The translations under genes were made by a program, and so were the position numbers. A stretch of DNA of 64,000 nt from Pseudanabaena mucicola str. Chao 1806 (GTDB lineage Bacteria; Cyanobacteriota; Cyanobacteriia; Pseudanabaenales; Pseudanabaenaceae). The DNA lies in the NCBI RefSeq assembly GCF_030323025.1, contig NZ_CP097329.1, positions 155,001-219,000 of the forward strand. Reading direction: 5' to 3'. Positions 56,995 to 64,000 of the stretch are shown here, piece after piece (positions within the stretch are counted from its first letter, which is position 1; the number at the start of each line of letters is the position of its first letter). The notes beneath the pieces are model-generated. The model was not told the origin of the DNA, did not search any database, and worked only from the letters and a program-made list of their open reading frames with translations.

Positions 56995-58161
56995 TTAATC
57001 AACCTCCCGACAAGCACGATATAAATCTTTCCAGTTATCCCGTTCCTTCACCACCGTTTCTAAATATTCTTTCCAAACAAGCTGATCCTGTACGGGATCT
57101 TTGACCACTGCACCGATCAGACTAGATGCAACATCCCCAGCCCGTAAATAGCCATCCCCAAAGTGAGCCGCCAGCGCTAAACCGCTATTCACCACTGAAA
57201 TTGCTTCGGCGGTGCTGAGTGTGCCACTGGGGGATTTGAGCTTGGTTTTGCCATCACTGGTCACACCATTTCGCAGTTCGCGGAAAATGGTGACAATGCG
57301 GCGTACTTCTTCGAGGGCAGGAGGCTCGGCGGGTAATTCGAGGGCGCGACCGAGGCTTTCTACGCGACGCTGAACAATCTCTACTTCTTCATCAGCACTA
57401 TCGGGTACTGGCAAAATCACGGTATTAAAGCGCCGCTTTAGCGCACTGGATAGCTCATTCACGCCGCGATCACGATTATTTGCTGTGGCAATCACGTTAA
57501 ATCCCCTTGTAGACTGCACTTCCGAATTCAGTTCAGGAATCGGTAAAGTCTTTTCTGAAAGAATCGTAATCAAAGTATCTTGCACATCGGAAGGAATGCG
57601 GGTTAATTCTTCTACTCTGGCGATTTTGCCATCTGCCATTGCTCGCATCATCGGACTTGCTACTAGCGCCGCCATCGAGGGACCATCGGCTAGCAATCTG
57701 GCATAGTTCCAGCCATAGCGAATTGCTTCTTCGCTAGTTCCTGCTGTGCCTTGAATCAACAAAGTGGAATCCCCAGAAATAGCGGCGGCTAAATGTTCGG
57801 ACACCCATGATTTGGCTGTCCCTGGAACTCCAAAGAGGAGCAGGGCGCGATCGGTGGTGAGGGTAGCGATCGCAATTTCAATGATACGTTTGTTGCCAAT
57901 ATATTTCGGAGAAACCTCAAAGCCGTTATCTAGCTTGCCACCGAGGAGATAGGTAGACACTGCCCAAGGCGATAACTTCCAATTGGGAGGACGTTGTTTT
58001 GTATCGATCTTGGCTAGTTCTGCTAACTCTTCCGCAAATTGATTTTCGGCATGTTCGCGCAGTAGGGTTGATACTGATGTAGTTACTGTTGTAGCTACTT
58101 CGGCATTGTCTACTTTTGCCTTGGCAGTTCTAGAGTTTTTGGCTGGTTTTTCCGTATTCAT
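56995..58161 (-). CDS. MoxR-family AAA+ ATPase
   Basis: A 388-residue AAA+ protein. Walker A is LLFGVPGTAKSWVSEHLA (about residue 110), the Walker B/DExx region is KIARVEELTRIPSDVQDTLI, sensor 1 is VIATANNRDRGVNELSSALK and the Arg finger is in RRFNTVI. The N-terminus has an Ala/Thr/Lys-rich disordered leader. MoxR proteins work as chaperones with VWA partners. Here it is paired with DUF5682 only. Start ATG 58161 gives MNTEKPAKNSRTAKAK. Confidence 0.92.
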   Translation of the reverse strand: MNTEKPAKNSRTAKAKVDNAEVATTVTTSVSTLLREHAENQFAEELAELAKIDTKQRPPNWKLSPWAVSTYLLGGKLDNGFEVSPKYIGNKRIIEIAIATLTTDRALLLFGVPGTAKSWVSEHLAAAISGDSTLLIQGTAGTSEEAIRYGWNYARLLADGPSMAALVASPMMRAMADGKIARVEELTRIPSDVQDTLITILSEKTLPIPELNSEVQSTRGFNVIATANNRDRGVNELSSALKRRFNTVILPVPDSADEEVEIVQRRVESLGRALELPAEPPALEEVRRIVTIFRELRNGVTSDGKTKLKSPSGTLSTAEAISVVNSGLALAAHFGDGYLRAGDVASSLIGAVVKDPVQDQLVWKEYLETVVKERDNWKDLYRACREVD

Positions 58162-58315
58162 AGAAATGTACGATCAAGGGAGTTAAATTCCCTTTAGTCT
58201 TTTGATCTGGTTCATTTTAACAAAATGTTTGGAATGATGAGCAATGATTCTAGTTATTTACAGAATTTCATATCTATGGTGATGCGTTGTAATAGCGTAT
58301 CTAGATATTTTTTAT

Positions 58316-58720
58316 TTACATGAGATGATTCGTAAGTTCTGGATATCTGGAAAATAAACTGTCAACACTGGCGATTTTTGCGTCGTATTCTAAAGCAGTG
58401 GCGATGATTAGGCGATCAAAGGGATCTTTGTGAATAGGAGAGAGGTTTACGGCTCTGACTGTAATTTCGGGAGTTAGTGGAAATAATTCAATTCCTGCGG
58501 GGGCTAGTGAATCAGCAAGCCAATCTTGAACGGGGATATGTATTGCTAGCCGCCCTTTGCTATAGGCTAGGGCGATTTCGTAGCAAGATATTGCTGATAC
58601 TCCAACTATGTCTGCTTGCCGAATTTCTTCTAACCACTGTGCGGGAATTTGATCGAAGTTTTCGTTGATATACCAAATCCAGATGTGGGTATCGAGAATT
58701 ACCATTTCAGACATTCCCAA
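58316..58720 (-). CDS. PIN-domain toxin (VapC-like)
   Basis: A 134-residue PIN ribonuclease. Metal-binding acids are the Asp in VILDTHIWIWYI, the Glu in SAISCYEIALAYSKGR, and the Asp residues in KDPFDRLIIATALEYDAKIA and SVDSLF. The start region overlaps the end of the antitoxin gene by about 20 bp. In-frame ATGs at 58714 and 58705 are alternatives. Together they form a toxin-antitoxin pair, placed just before the HerA-NurA operon. Confidence 0.88.
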   Translation of the reverse strand: MGMSEMVILDTHIWIWYINENFDQIPAQWLEEIRQADIVGVSAISCYEIALAYSKGRLAIHIPVQDWLADSLAPAGIELFPLTPEITVRAVNLSPIHKDPFDRLIIATALEYDAKIASVDSLFSRYPELTNHLM

Positions 58721-58974
58721 TCCTCTTCATCTACGATTGGGCTAACAATATCACCTAGAATTTCAACTTTTCCTGCTAGATGCTTTGGTGTTGTGCGCTT
58801 TGGCTTTTTGTTAGGGATATTTTGATCAGGTGCAATCTCTTTCTGAGGTGGAAGAGATATAGATTTCAAATATAAGCTAACGATCGCCTGTAGTGCTTGA
58901 CGATGTTCTGGGGTTGCATTTTGGTATGCGTCTGCGATGGGGGCTTCGACTTCTAGGGTAATTTGTTTGATCAT
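58699..58974 (-). CDS. Antitoxin partner of the PIN toxin
   Basis: About 91 residues from ATG 58974 (MIKQITLEVEAPIADAYQNA). The in-frame ATG at 59004 would add ten residues. The N-terminal 50 residues look like a strand-helix-helix DNA-binding unit with EHRQALQAIVSLYLKS. The Lys/Pro-rich middle and acidic tail (SPIVDEEDWECLKW) are what a toxin-wrapping antitoxin arm would look like. Its assignment rests on overlap with the PIN gene. Confidence 0.75.
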   Translation of the reverse strand: MIKQITLEVEAPIADAYQNATPEHRQALQAIVSLYLKSISLPPQKEIAPDQNIPNKKPKRTTPKHLAGKVEILGDIVSPIVDEEDWECLKW

Positions 58975-59201
58975 GGTTTTATCAGGATTTGAGGGATTTT
59001 TCAAATTCTTGCTTTTCTCTTAGATTATCGCCTTCTAACTCTTATTGCCTCTCATCAAGTTCTAGGCAATTTGTATAAGATCTTAAAAATATTACGTAAT
59101 AGTTATTAATTATTTACCAATAGTGCTAGAGTTAATGTGAGCTTATAAGGAGAAACCTATAAAATATTTCCTTTGCAAATCATAGTTTAGAGATTATCAA
59201 C

Positions 59202-61334
59202 ATGGGGCAACTAGACAAATTTCTTTCTGACGATCAACAAAATGCTGCTGCTGCCGAAGCAAAAGAGATTTTTAGTCAACTAATCCAAAATGAGCAGCAA
59301 GAGGGGCAAGAAGATCAAGAGAAGGGGCAATATGTTGGGGAGGTTTATTCAATCAGCTATGAATCAGCATTAGTACTCATTCACGATTACCATCGTAAGA
59401 AAGTAGGTGGTATTCCTAGCTTGAGTTTTTTAATTGCTACTCGTGTCGATCCTAAAAGCTCAATTGATTATACAAAAGAGGACTCATCGATTATCTTATT
59501 GCGCGTTATGGATGCTGCCCCTCTTCCTAATGCTTTTGAAGCTGAGCGCGTTAGAGTAGAGACGGCACAAAAAGCCAGTGGCGAAGATATGCATTGGGAT
59601 AGCCAAGAATTGATGGATTCCCATACCAATAATCTTCTTTCTTTTGCTGGAGTCAAATGTAGGGTTATTGGGACTTTTTTCCTTGATAAAGGCTCTAAAG
59701 AAGACTCTGATTCTCTTGTTTTGCGCTTTGGTAGTGATTTATCAAACTACTACCCCAACAAGGGTTTAAAGGTATATAAACCAAATGACAAAGCTCTGTC
59801 ACTTATCGTCAACTATCGAGATCCAGATCGTAAGGATTTGAAAACAGATAAGTCTGTTGTGATCGGTAATATTCGCTATGCTTCAACTAATCGCTCTTTT
59901 CAGGGTGTATCTAATGTTGAGGTAAAAATTCTTCCTGCGGATTTGCTTAGTCAAAAAACAGCACTTTTTGGCATGACTAGAACAGGAAAATCTAATACTA
60001 CAAAGATAATTCTTCAATCTGTATTCAATCTCCGCTTTGAAGATAACCCTTTAAGAGTTGGGCAGATTGTTTTTGATCCAAATGGTGAATATGCTAATGA
60101 GAACATTCAAGATGCTAATCAACATAAGAATCCGTCAGCTATAAAAAATATTTGGCAATCTCATCCCAAAGGTAATCAAGAAGATGTTGTAGTCTATGGC
60201 ATTTTACCCCATCCAAACGATCCAAAGGGTTTTGAACGCAAGCTTATGCTTTTAAACTTTTTTGAAGATGATAATCTACAGATTGGGAAAGAAATAATTG
60301 ATTCATCACTTGCTTCTGATGGTTCTAAGTACATTCAGAACTTTAGACAGATCAGATTCGAGAAACCAGACCCATCTGACAAGTCTGCTACTGTCCGCTA
60401 TGAAAGACGTGTCTTAGTGTATCGAGCTTTAATTGCTAAAGCAGGGTTTACACCATCGGTAACAATTGCGCCAAAGATGAATAATTCTTTGGGGAATAGT
60501 TTGTTTAATTCACGTCTATTAGAGAGCATGGAAGAATCTGGTGATGAAAATCCAAACTATATTTCTGCTGCCTCTACTTTAAAGAAGACAAAGGTGACAT
60601 GGAAAGAACTTGCAAATGCCTTTGAATATCTTAGAGACTTTATGACAACTAAAAGTTACAAAGAGTTTGAGACTTGGTATATTACTGAGCGTCCTAAAGC
60701 TTCTGGTGATTCTTGGGCAGACGAAGATTTGAAAAAAATTTTAGAAATGTTTGCCTATCCAAATGGTACAAGGCAGATTGGGAAAGTCTGTAATCAACAT
60801 ACAAACAGTACAAACGTTGATTATGCTTCAGAGATATATGAGCATTTACGGGATGGAAAACTTGTAATCATTGATCAGTCGAGTGGAGATCCAGAAATTA
60901 ATCAATCTTCTGCCGATAGAATTATGTGGCAGATTTTTAGCTCACAACAAAATATATTTCGAGAGGGAGCGATGAATATCCCTGATATTTTGATTTACGC
61001 TGAAGAAGCCCATAACCTCTTGCCAGCAGGTTCAGATATGGATTTAAAAAATATATGGGTTCGCACAGCGAAAGAAGGAGCAAAATATAATATTGGTATG
61101 GTCTACACTACACAAGAGGTAAGCAGCATCCAAAAAAATATCTTGAAAAACACTGCTAACTGGCTAATTGGACATTTAAACAACACTGATGAGACAAGAG
61201 AACTCAAAAAATACTATGACTTTGAAGACTTTGAGCATTCAATTCGTCGCGCTCAAGACAAAGGATTTTTGAGAGTCAAAACTCTGAGTAACCTTTTTGT
61301 TGTTCCAGTTCAAGTTAAAAAGTTTGAGGTTTAG
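59202..61334 (+). CDS. HerA/FtsK-like ATPase (DUF87), first gene of a HerA-NurA-MTase operon
   Basis: A 710-residue hexameric translocase-type ATPase. An acidic, Gln-rich leader (1-45) precedes a HAS-like beta domain (about 45-240). The RecA-like core has Walker A FGMTRTGKSNTTKII (257-270), IVFDPNGEYAN, and Walker B ILIYAEEAHNLLP (about 596-608), then VYTTQEVSSIQKNILKNTAN. HerA proteins drive DNA through the NurA nuclease. The NurA-like gene begins 2 bp after the stop. A 160-residue insertion between the Walker motifs is longer than in simple HerA proteins. Confidence 0.9.
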   Translation: MGQLDKFLSDDQQNAAAAEAKEIFSQLIQNEQQEGQEDQEKGQYVGEVYSISYESALVLIHDYHRKKVGGIPSLSFLIATRVDPKSSIDYTKEDSSIILLRVMDAAPLPNAFEAERVRVETAQKASGEDMHWDSQELMDSHTNNLLSFAGVKCRVIGTFFLDKGSKEDSDSLVLRFGSDLSNYYPNKGLKVYKPNDKALSLIVNYRDPDRKDLKTDKSVVIGNIRYASTNRSFQGVSNVEVKILPADLLSQKTALFGMTRTGKSNTTKIILQSVFNLRFEDNPLRVGQIVFDPNGEYANENIQDANQHKNPSAIKNIWQSHPKGNQEDVVVYGILPHPNDPKGFERKLMLLNFFEDDNLQIGKEIIDSSLASDGSKYIQNFRQIRFEKPDPSDKSATVRYERRVLVYRALIAKAGFTPSVTIAPKMNNSLGNSLFNSRLLESMEESGDENPNYISAASTLKKTKVTWKELANAFEYLRDFMTTKSYKEFETWYITERPKASGDSWADEDLKKILEMFAYPNGTRQIGKVCNQHTNSTNVDYASEIYEHLRDGKLVIIDQSSGDPEINQSSADRIMWQIFSSQQNIFREGAMNIPDILIYAEEAHNLLPAGSDMDLKNIWVRTAKEGAKYNIGMVYTTQEVSSIQKNILKNTANWLIGHLNNTDETRELKKYYDFEDFEHSIRRAQDKGFLRVKTLSNLFVVPVQVKKFEV

Positions 61335-61336
61335 TT

Positions 61337-62692
61337 ATGCCATACGAAGGAGAATTTGCTGGTTATAGTTCTTTACGGCGGATCGTAGAGAGCGAACGTG
61401 TAAAAAATTTATTGGGTAACTACAAAATCCGTGATGCTGCTGACAGCTTGGGCTCTTTACAAATTTTAGAACCCGTTAGTATTGAGCCTAGCGACTGGAA
61501 ACCAAAGAATCTAATTGCTATAGATGGTAGTCATGCAGAAATTAGCATTAAAAATGGCTTCCCTGGTGCTGAAGCTGCATATATTACCGTAGCATCAGTA
61601 ATTTTAGATATCGAAAAAATGAGGGAACTCGATCAACAACGACCTGTCGATCCCAAAAAATTCAAAAAGACTCAGACAGCCGAATCAATAGATTGTGCCT
61701 TGCCTGGTTGCAACGTTGTTTATGAAGGGGAAAGCTCGGCTGAAGCATCTCTCAGAAAAGCAGTATTTGAAGTTTTCAAGACTAATAGAATGTCTGCTGA
61801 TGGGGAATCACTGCTAGATACCTATGAAGCTTTGCTTAAATACAAACCTGATACAGAACGCACACAAAAATGTCCTTATGAGGATTGTCCTACAGAAAAA
61901 GAATATCAAAGAGGCACAAATCTGTATTCATGCTCATGCCCATTATCTAAACCTTTGTATTCAACAGACGCACTTAGATTTCATGAAAGAATGGTTCCAG
62001 CAGGAACTAATGGAGCTATCTTTTCAGAAATCATGCAAACCCTTGAACGAGTATGGGTTATTCATATTTTAAGAACTATGGAGTCAAAGAAATGGCTTTC
62101 TAGCTTACGGAGGCTAGCTATTGTACTTGATGGACCACTTGCCGTTTTTGGACAACCCGCTTGGATCAGTCAAGCAATTAGAAAAGAGCTATATAGGTTA
62201 AATGAGTTAGTCTGTAAAGCTACAGGAGGGAAAGATATTCTCTTGATCGGTGTTGAGAAAACGGGGCAGTTTGTACAACATTTTGAAGACATAGATCGTA
62301 CTTCAGAAGGAACTAGTGGCGTTTTTCCTAAACAAGCAGTTGGTTTACTGACTGACTCATACATCAAGCAAAATGTGATTTTTTCTGAAGGGACAAAGAT
62401 GTATGGTGATGCAACATATTTTGGGCGTAAGTTTTTCTATAAGACCAAATCAGGAGCGAGATTAGTAGCCAGTCTTCCATTTTTAAAAGAGGATCATAGA
62501 GATATGAATCGTGCTGAACAGTCACAATATCCGAGATTAGCCGATGCGATTGGACTTCTAGATCAACTTGTATCTTCAAGATTTGCGAATGCATTTACTC
62601 CTCTGGTATTGGCTAATTCAGAAGCAGCAATACCTCTTAGTCTTGGCAGCAAAGTTTTAGAAAGCTTAGCCAGAGAATTGATAACCGAATGA
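61337..62692 (+). CDS. NurA-domain nuclease with cysteine-rich insertion
   Basis: A 451-residue protein. The NurA fold shows in LIAIDGSHAEISIKNGFPGA (catalytic Asp D63) and LAIVLDGPLAVFGQPAW (D265), then ILLIGVEKTGQFVQHFED and a later KMYGDATYFGRKFFYKT. Between the two acids is an insertion (about 115-215) with C179, C184, C199 and C201 (CPYEDC and CSC), plausibly a zinc site. It should act with the HerA ATPase as a DNA-end-processing or DNA-degrading machine. NurA with an inserted Cys cluster is less usual. Confidence 0.85.
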   Translation: MPYEGEFAGYSSLRRIVESERVKNLLGNYKIRDAADSLGSLQILEPVSIEPSDWKPKNLIAIDGSHAEISIKNGFPGAEAAYITVASVILDIEKMRELDQQRPVDPKKFKKTQTAESIDCALPGCNVVYEGESSAEASLRKAVFEVFKTNRMSADGESLLDTYEALLKYKPDTERTQKCPYEDCPTEKEYQRGTNLYSCSCPLSKPLYSTDALRFHERMVPAGTNGAIFSEIMQTLERVWVIHILRTMESKKWLSSLRRLAIVLDGPLAVFGQPAWISQAIRKELYRLNELVCKATGGKDILLIGVEKTGQFVQHFEDIDRTSEGTSGVFPKQAVGLLTDSYIKQNVIFSEGTKMYGDATYFGRKFFYKTKSGARLVASLPFLKEDHRDMNRAEQSQYPRLADAIGLLDQLVSSRFANAFTPLVLANSEAAIPLSLGSKVLESLARELITE

Positions 62693-62705
62693 TAAAATTT
62701 ATAAA

Positions 62706-63818
62706 ATGAGTCATGAACTTTTAAAAATCAGCAATGCTACAGGTAGATGGTCTGGAATCGGTCCGTATTATGCGATGTTTCCGAGAGAATTTGCTTTTGA
62801 AGTAGTTGAAAAATATTCAGAAATTGGACAAAGTATTCTTGATCCATTTGCAGGAAGAGCGACAAGTATTTATGCAGCAGCAGCACTAAAAAGATATGGA
62901 TGTGGCATTGAAATAAATCCTGTTGGATGGCTTTATGGGAAAGCAAAACTAAATCCTGCTTCCAAGGATAAGGTCTTACTTCGCAATAGTAAAATTGGAG
63001 AAATAGCTAACAATATTTCAACTGATGAATTAAATTCTTTACCAGAATTTTTTTCGTATTGTTATACAGAAACAGTTTTGCGTTATTTGCTTGCAGCAAG
63101 AAAAGTCCTTAGCTGGGAAAAAAGCTCAACTGATGCAACTTTAATGGCTATTATTTTGGTTCATTTACACGGGAATAGAAAGTCATCTTTTTCAAATCAA
63201 ATGAGACAAGGTAAAGCAATGCATCCTGATTACTCTATTCGATGGTGGCAAGAAAGAAATATGCTTCCACCCGACATCGATCCTGTTGCATTTATGGTAA
63301 ATCGTATTGAGTGGAGATATGCTAAAGGTTTACCAGATAATAATGAAAGTAAGGTTATCTTAGGAGATAGCACCTCAAAACTTAAAGAAATTGGCAGTAA
63401 AGTTCGTACGGGTAAACAAGCACCTTTTGATTTGTTATTTACTTCACCACCATATTACAAAATAACAAATTATTATTACGATCAATGGTTACGTTTGTGG
63501 ATGTTAAATGGAAATAATAAACCTACATGGACAGGAGAAAAATGGAAGGGTAAGTTTGAATCCATGACAGCTTATCAAATATTACTAAATGATGTTTTTG
63601 AGAGTTGCTCTAAAATAATGTCTAAAGATGCAATTATTTATGTCAGAACTGATGCTCGAAAATTTACTTTAGAAACAACTAAAGATATTTTATCTAGGAT
63701 TTTTCCAAGTAAGTCTATGGAAATAGTTGATCAACCATTTTCTAAAGAAACTCAAACTGCTCTGTATGGAGATAAAACTACTAAGCCTGGTGAAGTTGAC
63801 ATCATTATGCGCTCTTAA
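62706..63818 (+). CDS. DNA methyltransferase (N6-adenine or N4-cytosine)
   Basis: A 370-residue SAM-dependent DNA methylase. Motif I-like SILDPFAGRATSIYAAAALK (D46-G50) lies near the N-terminus with YGCGIEINPVGW. The catalytic motif LLFTSPPYYKITNYYYDQW (TSPPY at 246-250) lies in the C-terminal half. This order, SAM motif first and catalytic motif later, is the reverse of the common beta-class order and recalls DUF1156-type methylases. SPPY suggests an amino-group target. The recognition sequence is unknown. It follows the NurA gene by 13 bp, so the three genes form one unit. Confidence 0.85.
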   Translation: MSHELLKISNATGRWSGIGPYYAMFPREFAFEVVEKYSEIGQSILDPFAGRATSIYAAAALKRYGCGIEINPVGWLYGKAKLNPASKDKVLLRNSKIGEIANNISTDELNSLPEFFSYCYTETVLRYLLAARKVLSWEKSSTDATLMAIILVHLHGNRKSSFSNQMRQGKAMHPDYSIRWWQERNMLPPDIDPVAFMVNRIEWRYAKGLPDNNESKVILGDSTSKLKEIGSKVRTGKQAPFDLLFTSPPYYKITNYYYDQWLRLWMLNGNNKPTWTGEKWKGKFESMTAYQILLNDVFESCSKIMSKDAIIYVRTDARKFTLETTKDILSRIFPSKSMEIVDQPFSKETQTALYGDKTTKPGEVDIIMRS

Positions 63819-63899
63819 TTGTTTATATGGCTTCTTAATCTTTAGGGCATCAAGCTTTAAAAGCAGATGTAGTTAACCAATCGTCTGATGTGGCGATCG

Positions 63900-64000
63900 C
63901 TAATTTATATCATTATCTTCAACTCCCTCAAGAAAAGCGATCGCATCTTGAATAACCACTGCAATATTCGGCTGATCACAAGCAATTACTCTATCTACTA
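63900..64000 (-). CDS. Possible C-terminus of a minus-strand gene running off the window
   Basis: The minus strand is open from the edge to a stop at 63900-63902 and reads VDRVIACDQPNIAVVIQDAI, AFLEGVEDNDIN. A plus-strand frame over 63847-63955 (HQALKADVVNQSSDVAIANL) is also open, so the strand is not certain. No family is recognised. Confidence 0.35.
   Translation of the reverse strand, partial: VDRVIACDQPNIAVVIQDAIAFLEGVEDNDIN

Overview
The window looks like a chromosomal segment of a freshwater-type cyanobacterium. The evidence is frequent GCGATCGC (HIP1) octamers, an NDH-1 subunit (ndhD), a complete urea transporter (urtABCDE) with a perfect NtcA-type site upstream, a DUF2839 protein, a thylakoid-type thioredoxin-like protein and plastid-style ispG/ispD. 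A Pseudanabaena-like lineage fits, but I could not test this. No rRNA, tRNA or CRISPR array was recognised.

Layout. 1-3595: a CHASE2 adenylate/guanylate cyclase running off the left edge, divergent from a two-nuclease DUF2779 protein. 3.6-5.9 kb: an IS graveyard (IS630 and IS4-like remnants) with a small XRE regulator. 6.1-12.6 kb: ureG and urtABCDE. 12.8-13.3 kb: an IS982 remnant split by a hairpin element. 13.6-18.1 kb: ndhD, a TauE/SafE permease, a small membrane protein and an LpxB-related protein. 18.1-20.8 kb: a CbiMNQO-type Ni/Co ECF importer, which may serve urease because ureG and urt are close by. 21.3-24.1 kb: an ABC ATPase and aspS. 24.4-25.3 kb: IS5 and IS30 remnants. 25.8-26.6 kb: two related small unknown genes. 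27.6-33.2 kb: aroC, a MntABC-type Mn/Zn importer and ispG.

33.2-40.2 kb: a tightly overlapping exopolysaccharide or glycan operon (three glycosyltransferases, a Wzy-like polymerase, two methyltransferases). 40.4-41.1 kb: ISKra4 and IS701 remnants. 41.4-48.9 kb: cysteine desulfurase, a paired M16 peptidase, a decayed Nudix gene, an HD-like protein, a 2Fe-2S ferredoxin and a thioredoxin-like protein. 49-54.2 kb: folE, SDR, two unknowns, a peroxiredoxin, ispD and DUF2839. 54.6-58.2 kb: a DUF5682 and MoxR ATPase pair. 58.3-59.0 kb: a PIN-type toxin-antitoxin. 59.2-63.8 kb: a HerA ATPase, NurA-like nuclease and DNA methyltransferase operon.

The two strongest signals are these. (1) The 59-64 kb HerA-NurA-methyltransferase operon beside a VapBC-like pair is a candidate defence or DNA-processing system. 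(2) Many short palindromic elements of several unrelated families share one architecture: a central hairpin, inverted ends and a flanking TA dinucleotide on both sides. One copy cleanly interrupts an IS982 transposase reading frame, and removing it with one TA restores the frame. Hairpin arms covary between copies. Every transposase I could identify in the window is broken, so these elements must have been moved by an enzyme encoded elsewhere or in the past.
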